The notes: generated by a model not told the origin, from the sequence alone. DNA of 64,000 nt from Plantago ovata (GCA_028274465.1 CM051456.1:68124753-68188752); one strand, 5' to 3'. Shown: positions 8,021 to 19,068, counted from the first letter of the stretch. Program-made: numbers and translations.

Positions 8021-10660
8021 ATGGCGTCCCTATCGAATATGTTGCAGCCGCAAGTGCCGAAGTTGGAGAAGCATAACTATGGAAATTGGAGCATTCAAAT
8101 GAGAGTCTTGTTGCAATCACAAGACTTGTGGGATATTGTTGAAGCGGGATATGATGAACCTGCGTCACCGGAGGCCGAAGCCGCATTGACGAATAATCAG
8201 AAGAATGCATTAAGGGAGGCGCGGAAGCGTGACAAAAGAGCGTTGTACATTATCTATCAAGGAGTAAATGAAACGATGATTGAAAGGATCAGCGCAGCGG
8301 TGACGTCAAAAGAAGCATGGGAGATTTTGAAGAATTCCCACACAGGTGTAGATAAAGCGGTACGTGTTCGTCTACAAATTTTACGTGCTGAATTTGAAGC
8401 ATTGAATATGAGTGAGTCAGAGTCCGTTGGTGATTATTGCACGAGAACATTGGTGCTCGTAAACCAAATGAAAAGGCTCGGAGAACAAATTGAAGATGTT
8501 CGAGTTGTGGAGAAGATTTTAAGGTCCTTAACTGGGAAGTTTGAACACGTAGTCGCAGCGATTGAGGAATTGAAGGACCTCAATATGATGACGGTGGACC
8601 AATTGCAAAGTAGTTTGGAGGTGCACGAGCAGCGTATGAAGAAGAAGAGTTCTGGATCGTTGGAGAATGCTCTAGAAGCAAAGCTGAATATAAAAGAAGA
8701 TAATAAGGTGGAGCTTGCAGCATCTCGTGGAAGAGGTAACCGTGCATGTGGTTATTATCGTGGTCAAGGAAGACATGGAGCTTATCAAAGACAGGGAGGA
8801 CAAAATTACGGCGATGGTCAAGAAGTATTTGCACCACGAGGTCGTGGTCAAGGACGCGGACGAGACTACAGAGGAGGTGGACGCAATCAATTGGTAAGTC
8901 AGCATACTTTTGATAAAAGAAATGTTGAGTGCTATAATTGTCATAAGTTTGGACATTATAGCTATGAGTGTCGACAAGCACAAATCATCGGAGGTCGGAA
9001 ACAAGTAAATTATGTAGATGCCAGTGTCGAAAATGATGATGGAGCAACATCATTGTTCATCCATAAAGGTGTTGATGGAGATGAATATTCCACGTGGTAT
9101 CTCGATAGCGGAGCAAGCAATCATATGTGCGGAAAGAAGGAGATGTTCACGGAGTTAGAAAAAACTTCACAAGGAGATGTATTGTTCGGGGACTCCTCCA
9201 AAGTTCCGGTCCAAGGCAAAGGTATGATTCTTTACAAATCCAAATCTGGTAATCATGGTGACATATCAAATGTTTATTACATACCAGCTTCGAAAAGTAA
9301 TATTTTAAGCCTTGGTCAACTATTGGAGAAAGGTTTTAACATCACTATGAAAGATTCACACTTAACACTTAGAGATTCACGTGGAAACTTAATTGCACAT
9401 GTTAAGATGGCGAAGAATAGGTTATTTACGATAACATTATGTCATGATACACCGAAGTGTATGAAAAGCGTCATAAAAGATGAGTCGTGGTTGTGGCATC
9501 TACGATTTGGACACTTAAATTTTGGAGGCCTGAAGTTGTTGTCCACAAAGAATATGGTGAAAGGTTTGCCTCATATTGATCACCCAAATGAAGTATGTGA
9601 AGGATGCATTCTTGGAAAGTATCATAGGCCAAGTTTCTCGAAGGAGAAGAGATGGAGAGCCTCACGACCATTGGAGATAGTGCACACAGATGTTTGTGGT
9701 CCATTAACGCCCATCTCACTTGGAGGTAACCACTACTTTCTTACTTTTATTGATGATTTTTCTAGAAAGACATGGGTTTATTTCTTGAAGAGAAAATCAG
9801 AAGTATTCAAAGTCTTTAAAGAGTTCAAGAATCTCGTGGAGAAGCAAAGTGGTTACCGCATAAAAGTTTTAAGGTCGGATCAAGGTGGCGAATATACATC
9901 AGAGGTGTTTGAGAGATATTGCAAGGATCATGGGATCATTCACCAACTGACGCCTGCTTACACACCGCAGTTGAATGGAGTGGCGGAAAGGAAGAATCGC
10001 ACGATATTGAACATGGCAAGGAGCATGGTGAAAGGGAAGAACTTGCCAAGAGAGTTTTGGGCTGAAGCCGTAGCAACGAGCGTGTACTTGTTGAACCGTT
10101 GTCCGACAAAAAGTGTACGGTTCAAGACACCCGAGGAAGCATGGAGTAAATTCAAGCCAGGCGTCTCACACTTAAGAGTATTCGGATGCATTGCATATGT
10201 GAAAATCCCGGAGGCCAGAAGGACCAAGCTTGACGACAAAGGTGAGAAGTGTATTTTTGTTGGATATGGAGATAGGACGATGGGTTATAAGCTATATAAC
10301 CCACTTACGAAGAAGAATATTATAAGTCGGGATGTCGTCTTTGAAGAAGATCACATGTGGAATTGGAATGATCCACAAGATAAAGGAAAATCTATTGTCG
10401 TCGAAGGTGAAGCAGAAGCTCGCATAGAAACCGAAGAACCGGAGTCGCCACCCAGAAGAACACGAAGCTTAAGAGACATATATGAAGCAACGGAAGCAGA
10501 AGAAGAAGATGGAAATGTGAATCTGATTTGTCTTCATGCAAATTGCAATCTTAAAACGTCCGAAGATGTTGCACGAGGGAAGAAATGGTCGAGTACGGTG
10601 AATAAACGAAGGATAATCATTAAGAGAAGAGATACATGTTTTTGGAGGAAGCCTCCATAG
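8021..10660 (+). CDS. Copia gag-protease-integrase polyprotein lacking RT
   Basis: The ATG at 8021 ([20 protein letters not shown]) is the first in frame; the preceding 27 codable bases start with GTG. Domains by position in the 879-residue product: gag UBN2-type core (about 15-230), a Gly/Arg-rich linker, CCHC knuckle [14 protein letters not shown] (about 300), protease [12 protein letters not shown] (about 360), GAG-pre-integrase [11 protein letters not shown] with CEGCILGK (about 490-530), and integrase core with [15 protein letters not shown] and NGVAERKN, giving the D,D,E triad. After the integrase tail ([20 protein letters not shown]) the frame jumps to a short basic tail ending [10 protein letters not shown] and stops. 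A normal Copia would continue for some 500 residues of RT and RNase H. No internal stop or frameshift is present. It probably supplies capsid and integrase only, or is copied entirely in trans. Confidence 0.92.
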   Translation: MASLSNMLQPQVPKLEKHNYGNWSIQMRVLLQSQDLWDIVEAGYDEPASPEAEAALTNNQKNALREARKRDKRALYIIYQGVNETMIERISAAVTSKEAWEILKNSHTGVDKAVRVRLQILRAEFEALNMSESESVGDYCTRTLVLVNQMKRLGEQIEDVRVVEKILRSLTGKFEHVVAAIEELKDLNMMTVDQLQSSLEVHEQRMKKKSSGSLENALEAKLNIKEDNKVELAASRGRGNRACGYYRGQGRHGAYQRQGGQNYGDGQEVFAPRGRGQGRGRDYRGGGRNQLVSQHTFDKRNVECYNCHKFGHYSYECRQAQIIGGRKQVNYVDASVENDDGATSLFIHKGVDGDEYSTWYLDSGASNHMCGKKEMFTELEKTSQGDVLFGDSSKVPVQGKGMILYKSKSGNHGDISNVYYIPASKSNILSLGQLLEKGFNITMKDSHLTLRDSRGNLIAHVKMAKNRLFTITLCHDTPKCMKSVIKDESWLWHLRFGHLNFGGLKLLSTKNMVKGLPHIDHPNEVCEGCILGKYHRPSFSKEKRWRASRPLEIVHTDVCGPLTPISLGGNHYFLTFIDDFSRKTWVYFLKRKSEVFKVFKEFKNLVEKQSGYRIKVLRSDQGGEYTSEVFERYCKDHGIIHQLTPAYTPQLNGVAERKNRTILNMARSMVKGKNLPREFWAEAVATSVYLLNRCPTKSVRFKTPEEAWSKFKPGVSHLRVFGCIAYVKIPEARRTKLDDKGEKCIFVGYGDRTMGYKLYNPLTKKNIISRDVVFEEDHMWNWNDPQDKGKSIVVEGEAEARIETEEPESPPRRTRSLRDIYEATEAEEEDGNVNLICLHANCNLKTSEDVARGKKWSSTVNKRRIIIKRRDTCFWRKPP

Positions 10661-10856
10661 GGCGAGAGTAAAATTGATGCAAGAAGTGCGATGACACAAG
10701 GAAACATTTCATAAAAAAGGTTTGGAAATAAAAATCATGATTGGTGGAGAACGAAGTCAAATGTAAAGAAGTGGAGTTTGTACATGCCGTACGAGGTAAG
10801 CAAGTTGCACGTCGATGACATGAAGCTAACTTTGATAAATTGAGCTTAAGGGAGGA
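10661..10856 (+). other. 3' untranslated internal region and polypurine tract of Copia B
   Basis: The region ends in AAGGGAGGA (10848-10856), a polypurine tract directly before the TG of the 3' LTR. Sequence between the stop and the tract shows no coding match. Confidence 0.8.
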
Positions 10857-11360
10857 TGTTGAAAATAATAAGCTCAATTTATAAATAAAGAATCTAGAAG
10901 GATCTGGTTGCATGAAGAAGGATCTTGAGGGACTTGGATGCAAAAGGGTTTCATGAAGTATATAAAAGAAAATTCCAGAATCATCTAAAACGAATGAAGG
11001 GCCTGGAGAGATCAAGAATGGCAGCAAAAGGGAAGACTAATTAATTAATCTAGAGCCTTCTGTAATGACCAACATAAGGAGTACTTTCTAGCTAGCTTCT
11101 AACCGATACTAGTAGTACTAGTATAAATATGTATGTGGTGTATCTTATAAGAATGAATTAGAGAGTTTAAAAAAAAGTGAGAGTAGAATAAGAAAGTGAT
11201 AAGCACCAGCTTAAGAGTTTAGAGAGCAGCAGCTCGTGAGTGTGAAAAAAGGTGTGTATCAAATATTGTAACACGTTCTTGCGTAAATAAAAGTTGGAGA
11301 TTTTTTCGTTGCGCCGAATTAATCGATCCTGGTACCTGTAAGACGTTGAAACGTCCAACA
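10857..11360 (+). repeat. 3' LTR of Copia B
   Basis: 504 bp, begins TGTTGAAAATAATAAGC and ends GAAACGTCCAACA. It is identical to the 5' LTR apart from two substitutions. Confidence 0.93.
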
Positions 11361-13573
11361 CTGTCGTCTTGCTTAATTGCTTCGTCGAAATTGGCTTTGA
11401 CAGTACCAACAGGAGGAGGACTCCAAGGTCCTAGCCGATATCTACCAGTAATACTGCTGTGCACCGTAGGTCTACAAGGGTGAGACTGGAAAAACTCTAT
11501 AAAGCTCTGTACAAACTATAGAGTGTCCAGCGGATCTGGGGTTTGTTTCTCGTGTAGGGCCTTGTTCCTTACATACCACATACTGCAGCATGAGACCACA
11601 AATAGCACAAAATCTGGTTCATCTAGCCTCAAATGCACCCCTTTGATCCAATCCCAAACCGTCTGAGCGGCAATGTTGATTGTGGCAACAGATATATTGG
11701 CCAATGCCCAATAAACCCGCGCAAAGTGACAATCTCAAAATAGGTGCAAAGCAGTTTCATTTTCGTCTCCACATAAAGTGCATATATTAGCAACATCGCA
11801 ATGTCTCCTTTGAAGTTCAGCTGCTGTGGGTAGCTGGTTATGCGCCAACCTCCAGACAAAATGTCTGATTTTACCCGGAATGGGTAATTTTCAGATTAAA
11901 CTCCAGTTCTCAGAAGTAGTAGTGGACGAAGAACCTGTTTGAGCCTCAGACCTGCGCTTTCTCACTGTCATCGCTAGGTGATAAGTAGAGCTTACAGTAT
12001 AGCTTCCATGATGAGTAAAGTGCCATACTCTTATATTTGGGGAATTCACATCTGCCAATGGGATTCTTTGGATTTCCTGAACATCATCCTGCCAAAACAT
12101 ATAATTGAGGATAGAAGTATCCCACATATGAGTAGAGGATGAATTAAAAAAGAAACTCTAAGGGGACCTTCATGATGTAGGTCCGGAGTTTTAATTTTAA
12201 AAGAGCTATATCCCGGAATCCATTTATCTTCCCAAATATCAATAGTTTCCCCATTCTCTACTCTCCAACGAAGCCCTTCCTTAACCAAATCACGAGCATA
12301 AAGTATGCTTTTCCAAGTAAACGAAGCGTTTGATTTTGCAGCTGCATTAAGAATATCAGATTGGGGAAAGTATTTAGCTTTGAACACCCTGCTAAGTAGA
12401 GAATTTGGTTCAACTAAAATACACCAAAACTGTTTACCAAGAAAAACTTAATTAAAGGCACGAAGATCCCTAAAACCAAGCCCCCCATCCCTCTTACTTT
12501 TACAAAGGAACTCCCAAGTGGCCCAATGTAACTTATTTTTCTCCCCATCATTCCACCAATAACCTGCAATAACTGATTCAATGTCACGAAGTAAGCCATC
12601 AGGGAACTTAAAACAAGACATTACATAGGTGGGTATAGATTGGAGCACGACTTTAATTAGGATTTCTTTACCAGCCTTTGACAAAAAATTTCCATCAAAG
12701 GATTGAACTTTTTTCCAGACCTTCTCCCGCAGCCACCCAAAAATCTCTTTTTTGCTCCTACCCATGCAAGTAGGGAATCCTAAATATTTCTCATGTTTAT
12801 CAGCAATCTAGACATTTAGGACCCCCTGGATATTGGCTTTAACCTCATCAGTCACATTCCGGCTGAAGACTACGTTGGATTTCTTCAAATTAATTTGTTG
12901 TCCGGAACCAAAGCTGTACACCTGCAATATATCCATAATAATCAAAGCACCAACACTTGTAGCTTTGGTGAAAATCATCGTATCATCTGCAAACAAAAGG
13001 TGTGAGATTTCCGGAGCTCTAGGGCTCACTTTGACCCCTTTTAGATCACCACGAGAGGCTGCTCCTTGGAGAAGAGAGCAAAGTACTTTAGTACAGAATA
13101 AAAATAAGAAAGGAGAGAGAGGGTCCCCTTTGCGTATGCCTCTACCAGGGGTGATATGACCAAATTGGTTCCCATTTACGATCACAGAATAAGTCACAGA
13201 TTTCACACAAGACATAATAGTATTCACAAAACGGTCAACAAAACCTAATCTAATTAAAACAAACTCCAAGAAGTTCCACTCCACCCTATCATAAGCCTTA
13301 CTAAGATCCAACTTCAAAGCCATATAGCCTGTTTTCCCTTTGGTTTTTTTGCTTCAAATAATGGTTAAATTCATAAGCTACCAACACATTGTCGGTGATT
13401 AACCTTCCTGACACAAAAGCAGATTGCGTTTCACTAATCAAAGAAGGCATATGCAATTTAAGTCGATTGGTAATGCATTTTGAAGCAACTTTGTAAATCA
13501 CATTAGACAAACTGTTAGGCCGAAATTGTGAAATTACACCACGCTTTTTGCACTTAGGAATGAGCACTATATG
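11361..13573 (-). pseudogene. L1 ORF2 middle: RT palm/thumb, zf-RVT, start of RNase H
   Basis: Read downward from 13573: VLIPKCKKRGVISQFRP, LHMPSLISETQSAFVSGRL, LDLSKAYDRVEWNFLEFV, the active-site box HLLFADDTMIF (FADD, catalytic Asp pair kept), INLKKSNVVFS, MGRSKKEIFGWLREKVWKKV, IPTYVMSCFKFP, then zf-RVT with IRHFVWRLAHNQLP and CTLCGDENETALHLFCDC, then the RNase H start PPPVGTVKANFDEA. Frameshifts occur near 13320, 12800, 12420 and 12050, and there is a stop near 12448. The piece is interrupted at 13573 by the TRIM block and at 11361 by Copia B. Confidence 0.88.
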
Positions 13574-13611
13574 TGTAACGCCCTAGATTTCAGAGGCTTA
13601 AAAGGGTTGAA

Positions 13612-13730
13612 AACGCTACTCATACCAACAAGGTGCACCTTTCTTTTCGGGAATCCACCTGGAAGAACTTCAGAGTTAAGCGTGATTGCTCTGGAGCAAT
13701 TCTAGGATGGGTGACCCACTGGGAAGTTCC
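13612..13730 (+). promoter_or_regulatory. 5S rRNA-like Pol III promoter region in Cassandra LTR1
   Basis: AGAGTTAAGCGTGATTGCTC (13672-13691) corresponds to box A and TAGGATGGGTGACC followed by ACTGGGAAGT (13703-13727) to box C of plant 5S rRNA genes, with correct order and spacing. It is a degenerate 5S copy, not a true 5S gene. Confidence 0.85.
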
Positions 13731-14100
13731 CGGTGCGCGCACGAGTGAGGACAACGGGCGCGGATTAGAACCCGTATTGGTCTGTGGGGCCAGCATATCA
13801 CCCCGGAGAGCACCCATGAGTGATGTTGCCGGCCCGTTGGGCTGGGTCTCGGCCCGTTAGTGGGTTGGGTCGTTACAAGTGGTATCAGAGCGGGACTATC
13901 CGGAACTGCAGGAACTAAGTGCCATCGGGGCAAAGTGCTACACCGTATCGACGGTGGGAGCCACCTCTTGAGCCTGGAGGGGCCACCTCTAGAATCCTGC
14001 ACGGATGGTTGGTCTCGGGACAGCGCGCAACGAGGATGTTGCGCAATTTAAGAGGGGGTGATTGTAACGCCCCAGATTTCAGAGGCTTAAAAGGGTTGAA

Positions 14101-14219
14101 AACGCTACTCATACCAACAAGGTGCACCTTTCTTTTCGGGAATCCACCTGGAAGAACTTCAGAGTTAAGCGTGATTGCTCTGGAGCAATTCTAGGATGGG
14201 TGACCCACTGGGAAGTTCC
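14101..14219 (+). promoter_or_regulatory. 5S rRNA-like Pol III promoter region in Cassandra LTR2
   Basis: Same boxes as in LTR1, offset by 489 bp, with identical box A and box C cores. Confidence 0.85.
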
Positions 14220-14364
14220 CGATGCGCGCACGAGTGAGGACAAAGGGCGCGGATTAGAACCCGTGTTGGTCTGTGGGGCCAGCATATCACCCCGGAGAGC
14301 ACCCATGAGTAACCTTGCAGGCCCGTTGGGCTGGGTCTCGGCCCGTTAGTGTGTCAGGTCGTTA

Positions 14365-16093
14365 ATTACTTAATTTACTTCCCGCGTAAACGAATTCGTC
14401 ATTTTATAGTTCGCGTAGAGCTAATTCGATTCGTCTCGTTTGGATCAGCTACCAATTGAAATTGAGGCCCAATTTCGTTTTCCCTTCAACTGGCCCAACT
14501 CGTTTTGGCCCAATTCTTCTTGGCCCAAGTCTGATGGCCCATTCTCAAACCCGAACCCTAACCCTAACTACTCCCACCTTTTCCTCATTCTTCATTCACT
14601 TGCCTCCACACCAAAAGAAAGAAAGAAACCTTCCTTCCCCTCTCTCTAGCATTCGGCCGACGTCATCCCCCAAGCCACTGCCGCCGCCGTCAATCGACTC
14701 CGATCTGTCCAGCCGCCGTCGCCGCCGATTCGATCTCTACCGCCGCCGATCGATCTTGGCCAAGCTCTGTCCGTCCCCGTTCGCCTCCGTCGTCCATCTC
14801 CGTCCTGGCCCGCTCCGTCCGACCGTGACTCTGTCCCGTTTCATCTGTGCCGCCGGTCCGTGCCGCCCAGCTCCGCCCTACTCCGTTCTAGCTCCGCCCG
14901 TTTCGCTTCTCTCCGGTCCGATCTGGTCTTGTATACTTCCCGGTAAGCTTCCGTTCGGCTCGGCCTTTTGCGTTCGATTTGAGATCTCGTTTTGATTTTT
15001 ACTTCTTTGTTACGCAGTTGCTTCGATTCGGTTCGTCCCGTTTGTGCTAGATCACTGTTCCATTTCAGATTTCGGTTTCGGATCCGTTCTTTCCTGTTCG
15101 GTTTAGAGAAGGGTATCTATCCGATTCTGTGCTTCATTTCGTTTTGGTATTTTCTTTTCTATTATTCCTATTTTACCCCTACTGCCTTTGACCTCGTATT
15201 TGAACTGAGAACCGGGACCTAGGATTGTTGTTGTTGTTGTTGTTGGACTATTGATCTGTTGTTTGACATCGTATGTTGACCGTGTTGGATTTGTTTGACT
15301 TCGAAAAACTGACTGGACCTTAGTGTAATAATCTGAACCTTGAGGACTTGTTTGAGTATTGTGGAATTCGAAAGGACCTTTTTGCAATTTGTCTTTGACC
15401 GTGTTGACTGAGGACTAGTTTGAAATACTTATTTATTTCTGAGGACTGTTGAGCAAGTGTAAAGGGCTGTTGGACTTGACTGTACTCTCTGAAAACTAAA
15501 AGGACTTTTCTGCAATTAGTGTGCGAGGGTAGTTTGGTAATTTTATTATGCTGGACTAAACTGTTAAAACAAGTTTTTCCCTGAGGACTGTTCTGGGGTT
15601 TGTGGAAAGTGTGGTACTATTTTGCAATTTACCTCTGAGGGTACTTTAGTAATTTCCAAAGAGTAAAAGAGTGTTTTCTGAAAACTACCCAACTTAAATA
15701 GTTTCTGTCTTGTTGCTTTGTAACTGTTTGACTTGCTAGCTTAGTTGGTTAGGTATTCTTTGACTAACTTAGAGGTCCCGAGTTCGAACCCTACCTTAGC
15801 CCTTCTGCTACCTTTCTTTATTTTTTCTTTCGATTCGACTCTAGATGGTAACATTGGGTTATGTTTAGGTTCTTTGTTGTTCGCTGCGCCGTCATTCAAG
15901 TCTTGATTCCGTGATCTAGTGCTTAACTCTCTAAGGCGAGTATTCAGCCCAAACTTATCTATTTGCGAAAAACTGGAAGGCTATGTGATAATCTGTATCT
16001 ATTAATATATGTTCTGTTATACCGTATGCTTCCCGTAAAAGTAACTAAGTCCTAAGTATGACTATTTACTTATCTTTGTTTGTTACTACTCTT
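14365..16093 (+). other. Unassigned 1.7-kb segment with plant promoter/5' leader features
   Basis: No TE domain or convincing protein is visible. Five GGCCCA (site II-like) words lie within 14466-14541, followed by a telo-box run AACCCTAACCCTAAC at about 14556, then a CT/AG-rich leader and a CCGCCG-rich stretch (14680-14760), then T-rich sequence with a TTGTTG run (about 15225-15246). This order resembles promoter, 5' UTR and first exon or intron of a housekeeping gene, but U3 regions of long plant LTRs can look alike. The proline/serine-rich frame at 14456-14995 is not supported as a gene. Confidence 0.4.
15734..15802 (+). other. tRNA-derived sequence with A and B boxes (SINE-like head)
   Basis: TAGCTTAGTTGGTTAG (A-box type) is followed 30 bp later by GGTCCCGAGTTCGAACCC (B-box type). 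The acceptor and anticodon stems do not pair well, so it is not a working tRNA gene. It could be a SINE head or a fossil Pol III promoter. Confidence 0.5.
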
Positions 16094-16621
16094 TGTAATG
16101 CCCCGCATCCCACATCGCTTAAGAGTGATTGGAATAAAGGGTATATATGTTAGACCACCACTCTCACATGGTATGAGGCCTTTTGGGTGATTCCAAATGC
16201 AGCGGACAATATCATACTGTTGAGACGTGTGTGGGTCCGTCCAGGAGTAACCACGCCAGCCGGATTGGTCGGGTCATTACAAATGGTATCAGAGCCTAGA
16301 CCAACCCAAAGCCCGCACCGGGTGGACGGTTGGTAAAGGTTATTCTCAGTTTGTCACCTCCACCACTTACGGCGCTCGACGAGGACGTCGAGGCTTTAAG
16401 GGGGTAGTTTGTAATGCCCCGCATCCCACATCGCTTAAGAGTGATTGGAATAAATGGTATATATGTTAGACCACCACTCTCACATGGTATGAGGCCTTTT
16501 GGGTGATTCCAAAAGCAAATCCGTGCGGGCTCAGGCCCAAAGCGGACAATATCATACTGTTGAGACGTGTGTGGGTCCGTCCAGGAGTAACCACGCCGGC
16601 CGGATTGGTCGGGTCGTTACA
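16094..16621 (+). mobile_element. Second TRIM element (LTRs 188 and 212 bp)
   Basis: LTR1 is 16094-16281 and LTR2 16410-16621, both TGTAATGCCCCGCATCCCAC...TTACA. The PBS TGGTATCAGAGCC is at 16284-16296 and the polypurine tract TTTAAGGGGGTAG at about 16395-16407. The internal region is only about 128 bp and non-coding. LTR2 carries about 24 extra bases (around 16519) absent from LTR1. Confidence 0.85.
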
Positions 16622-16961
16622 ATATGCGTGTAATTAAGCCTACTATGAAACACACCATTATTCTGAAAATTCAAACAACAATTAGTTACATTCTCACCAA
16701 CAACATGCCATTATTTCTGAAAAAAGTGGCTGGAAAACCATCCGGGCCAGGTGACTTAAGCGGAAACATCTGAAACAAAGAAGATTTTACCTCCTCGGTT
16801 GTGTAGTCTTTGTCGAGGTCCTGATTCATCTCCGGCGAAACCTTTACTGTCAAATACTCCAGGGCAGCTACAATATTCGCTTGATTCGGACTAGCAGAGG
16901 TAAACATTTCACTAAAATAATTTACAGCAATTTCTCCCATCCCTTCCTGGGTCGTATAGAT
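16622..16961 (-). pseudogene. L1 ORF2: linker end and RT N-terminus
   Basis: Minus strand reads TTQEGMGEIAVNYFSEMFTS, YTTEEVKSSLFQMFPLKSPG, PDGFPATFF, the standard start of plant L1 RT (fingers motif KSPGPDGFPA). A frame change lies near 16700. It connects upstream to 25749 and downstream to 13573. Confidence 0.85.
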
Positions 16962-19068
16962 TGATAGTGTATATGTCCTAGAGACAGTCCTTATTAAGGG
17001 CATGCAGCCCTTATTAAGGGTATATATGTACTATTACACATGTCAACGTAATATAATATATGTTTGTTGTTTCACTATTGAGTATCACTTTCATATTTAT
17101 ATTACACCAGGCATACAACATGTCATATCTCTATTCCTGTCTGTATTGATATTAAACATGTCCACTCGGATAGATGACCGATCACACAGATAGTGAGAGC
17201 TATGTGAGTTATCATCTATCCCAAACTCTACCTAGTTGAGGTTCATCTCGGATGTAGGGGTCTGAATGAACCGACTGAGACTAGTATGCGTGGAGGTTAT
17301 CTTGTTAGAGCAAGTGTGAGCTGATCCCACGGCCACGGAACGGATTGTTGGACAATCAAGAAACATTCCCATAACTCCGCATAGTTGTTCGAAGGGTGAT
17401 TACCGAACAATGGAAGTACCCACCGGAAACTCCCATATATGTATACTCTACACCGAAGTGTCTATGGGAACCGGAAAGTTGTCGAAGTGATGCTAGTCGT
17501 CCTTTGGACTTACAGGGCTTTATCATCACATTTGTTGCCCCATATCCTTGGTGGACCCGTCGATGTCAGCTCTGAATAAGCAGTTGACTCAAGACACGAT
17601 CCAGGATTATGGCTACATACAAATGGGGATGATAAATGATTCTGTGAAGGATTCATCTCTCATGTGTAGCACAGGAGAGCACTGCTCGTAGTCGTTCATA
17701 GTTGTGATTGGTAAAACCGCTGGCCAGCGTATCAATATTATTATGATAGTCATAATAGATATTGGATTCACCAAGCAACTCACTGAAGACGACCGTGGAT
17801 GTATTATTGGGATAGACACTTCATCGATACTAGATGCATTCGAGTCAGTCAGATGAAGAGACGTTACCATCGCCGCGTTGAGCGCAACAGACTTCACAAC
17901 GAAAGGGTTTGCTTTGAGAAACCTCTCAAACGTCCTCATGTATTAATATTGCAAATGGAACCGTCTAGGAATTCCATTTTGCCTTGTCTAGGACTTGCTT
18001 AATACAATGAGGCCCTATGGATCACACTATGTGGTGATTCAGCTTATCCAAATATCCTTGAAGATGGAATTGCAATTAATTTAGAATTAATTGTGATTGA
18101 TGGATTATAATTGATTTGGAATTAATTATAATAATTTTTGGCTCAATTAATGATTAAGAATTATTAATTGAGTTGGCTAATTAATTATATTTTTTATGTA
18201 AATAAAATTAAAGATTATATTTTAGAAATATAATAGAAGTTTGATTTGAAAGGATATGTTAACTTAGAATTAATATATGCACATGGGCAAAATCTACTTG
18301 GAGTTTGAATTGCCTTAGAATTATAAGTCGGTCCCAAAATCGGGACCCACCTAACCCCCCTTGGACGCGCGCGCGCTGCAGCAGTAGGGGAAGGAGTTCG
18401 ACTCCTTCCTCTATTAGAAGTCAAGGGATAAGTTAGATTTTTCTAATTGAGTTTTAATTTGATTGGGAATGAATCTAGACTTGAATTGGTTTCCTAGTGC
18501 GATAAGAATTAGATTCTTATTCCTTTATGAAGTCTAATTGATTATTCTCTAGGCTTCTATTGACTACTATATATAGTAGACTATTAGAGAGCTTTTATAT
18601 GGTTGATTTTATGGTTGAACACTGTTGATTCAAGATCATTCTTTCTACTAGTTTTCTTAGAGAAAATAAAAGCTCTCCCCTACCTCTCCTCTAGCCACGC
18701 GCGCGCCACCCTCACCGGAGGAAAACTGCCACCCCATCTTCTTGGCCACATAAAGAATATCCTAACATTCTTTCCGATAAGTTGTTCATCCGTGGATACC
18801 AAGGTTGAGGTTCAAGGAGCTGGAAACTAACTTTTATTGTCTTGCAGATAATCAAAGTATTGTAAATATCTTCGACTTCGACGAAGGAGAAGATTTACCG
18901 GACTATTACGAAGACTTGATACCTGTGCTTGCTTTTGGAGTATTGTAAGTCTTCTGATTAACGTGTATAATATATACGCTATATACATGATCAATTAACC
19001 TGCATGTTAAGAAAATTTTGAAATTCCGCTGCGTACCCTAGGGGTAACTCTTGCCATATTTTCTTACA
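16962..19068 (+). repeat. 5' LTR of Copia A
   Basis: 2107 bp, TGATAGTGTATATG...TTTTCTTACA. It contains a perfect hairpin GGAAGGAGT-TCG-ACTCCTTCC near 18390-18410 and a GCGCGC run just before it. Confidence 0.9.

Larger units (their letters stand above)
7462..11360 (+). mobile_element. Copia element 'B': intact LTRs, gag-PR-INT, no RT/RNase H
   Basis: Two 504-bp LTRs (7462-7965 and 10857-11360) with TG...CA ends enclose a primer-binding site, one long ORF and a polypurine tract. I count two substitutions between the LTRs (7468/10863 T/A; 7711/11106 C/T). The TSD is CTGTC (11361-11365) against CTGCC (7457-7461), one transition apart. It sits in the RNase H domain of the L1. The ORF lacks RT and RNase H, so any movement needed enzymes from another Copia. 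Confidence 0.92.
13574..14364 (+). mobile_element. Cassandra-like TRIM (5S-containing LTRs)
   Basis: LTR1 is 13574-13877 and LTR2 about 14063-14364, with about 185 bp of internal DNA holding no ORF. TGGTATCAGAGC (13880-13891) is a tRNA-Met primer-binding site and AAGAGGGGG just before LTR2 is the polypurine tract. Each LTR carries a 5S rRNA-like segment, the hallmark of Cassandra. LTR2 ends GTCGTTA without the final CA and runs directly into unrelated sequence, so its right terminus is damaged. Confidence 0.88.
13574..16621. mobile_element. Composite TRIM insertion block (Cassandra-like + unknown + second TRIM)
   Basis: The block is flanked by ATATG on both sides (13569-13573 and 16622-16626), and deleting it with one ATATG restores the L1 reading frame (LNYTHIVLIPK). 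Its left end is a Cassandra-like LTR (TGTAACGCCC) and its right end is the LTR of a different TRIM family (TGTAATGCCCC...GTCGTTACA). Components are listed separately. How one TSD came to enclose two families is unresolved. Confidence 0.75.

Noticed and set aside
13612..13730. A genuine 5S rRNA gene
   Set aside because: The match is confined to promoter boxes, is repeated in both LTRs of a TRIM and is flanked by PBS and polypurine tract, as expected for Cassandra.
14554..14570. Telomeric repeat AACCCTAACCCTAAC as an interstitial telomere
   Set aside because: Only two units, placed among GGCCCA boxes, so a telo-box regulatory motif is more likely.
14456..14995. 179-residue Pro/Arg/Ser-rich ORF as a gene
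   Set aside because: Composition follows from CCG/CTC-rich leader-like DNA, it overlaps an open shadow frame, and no domain is recognisable.
15734..15802. Functional tRNA gene
   Set aside because: A and B boxes exist but acceptor and anticodon stems do not pair.
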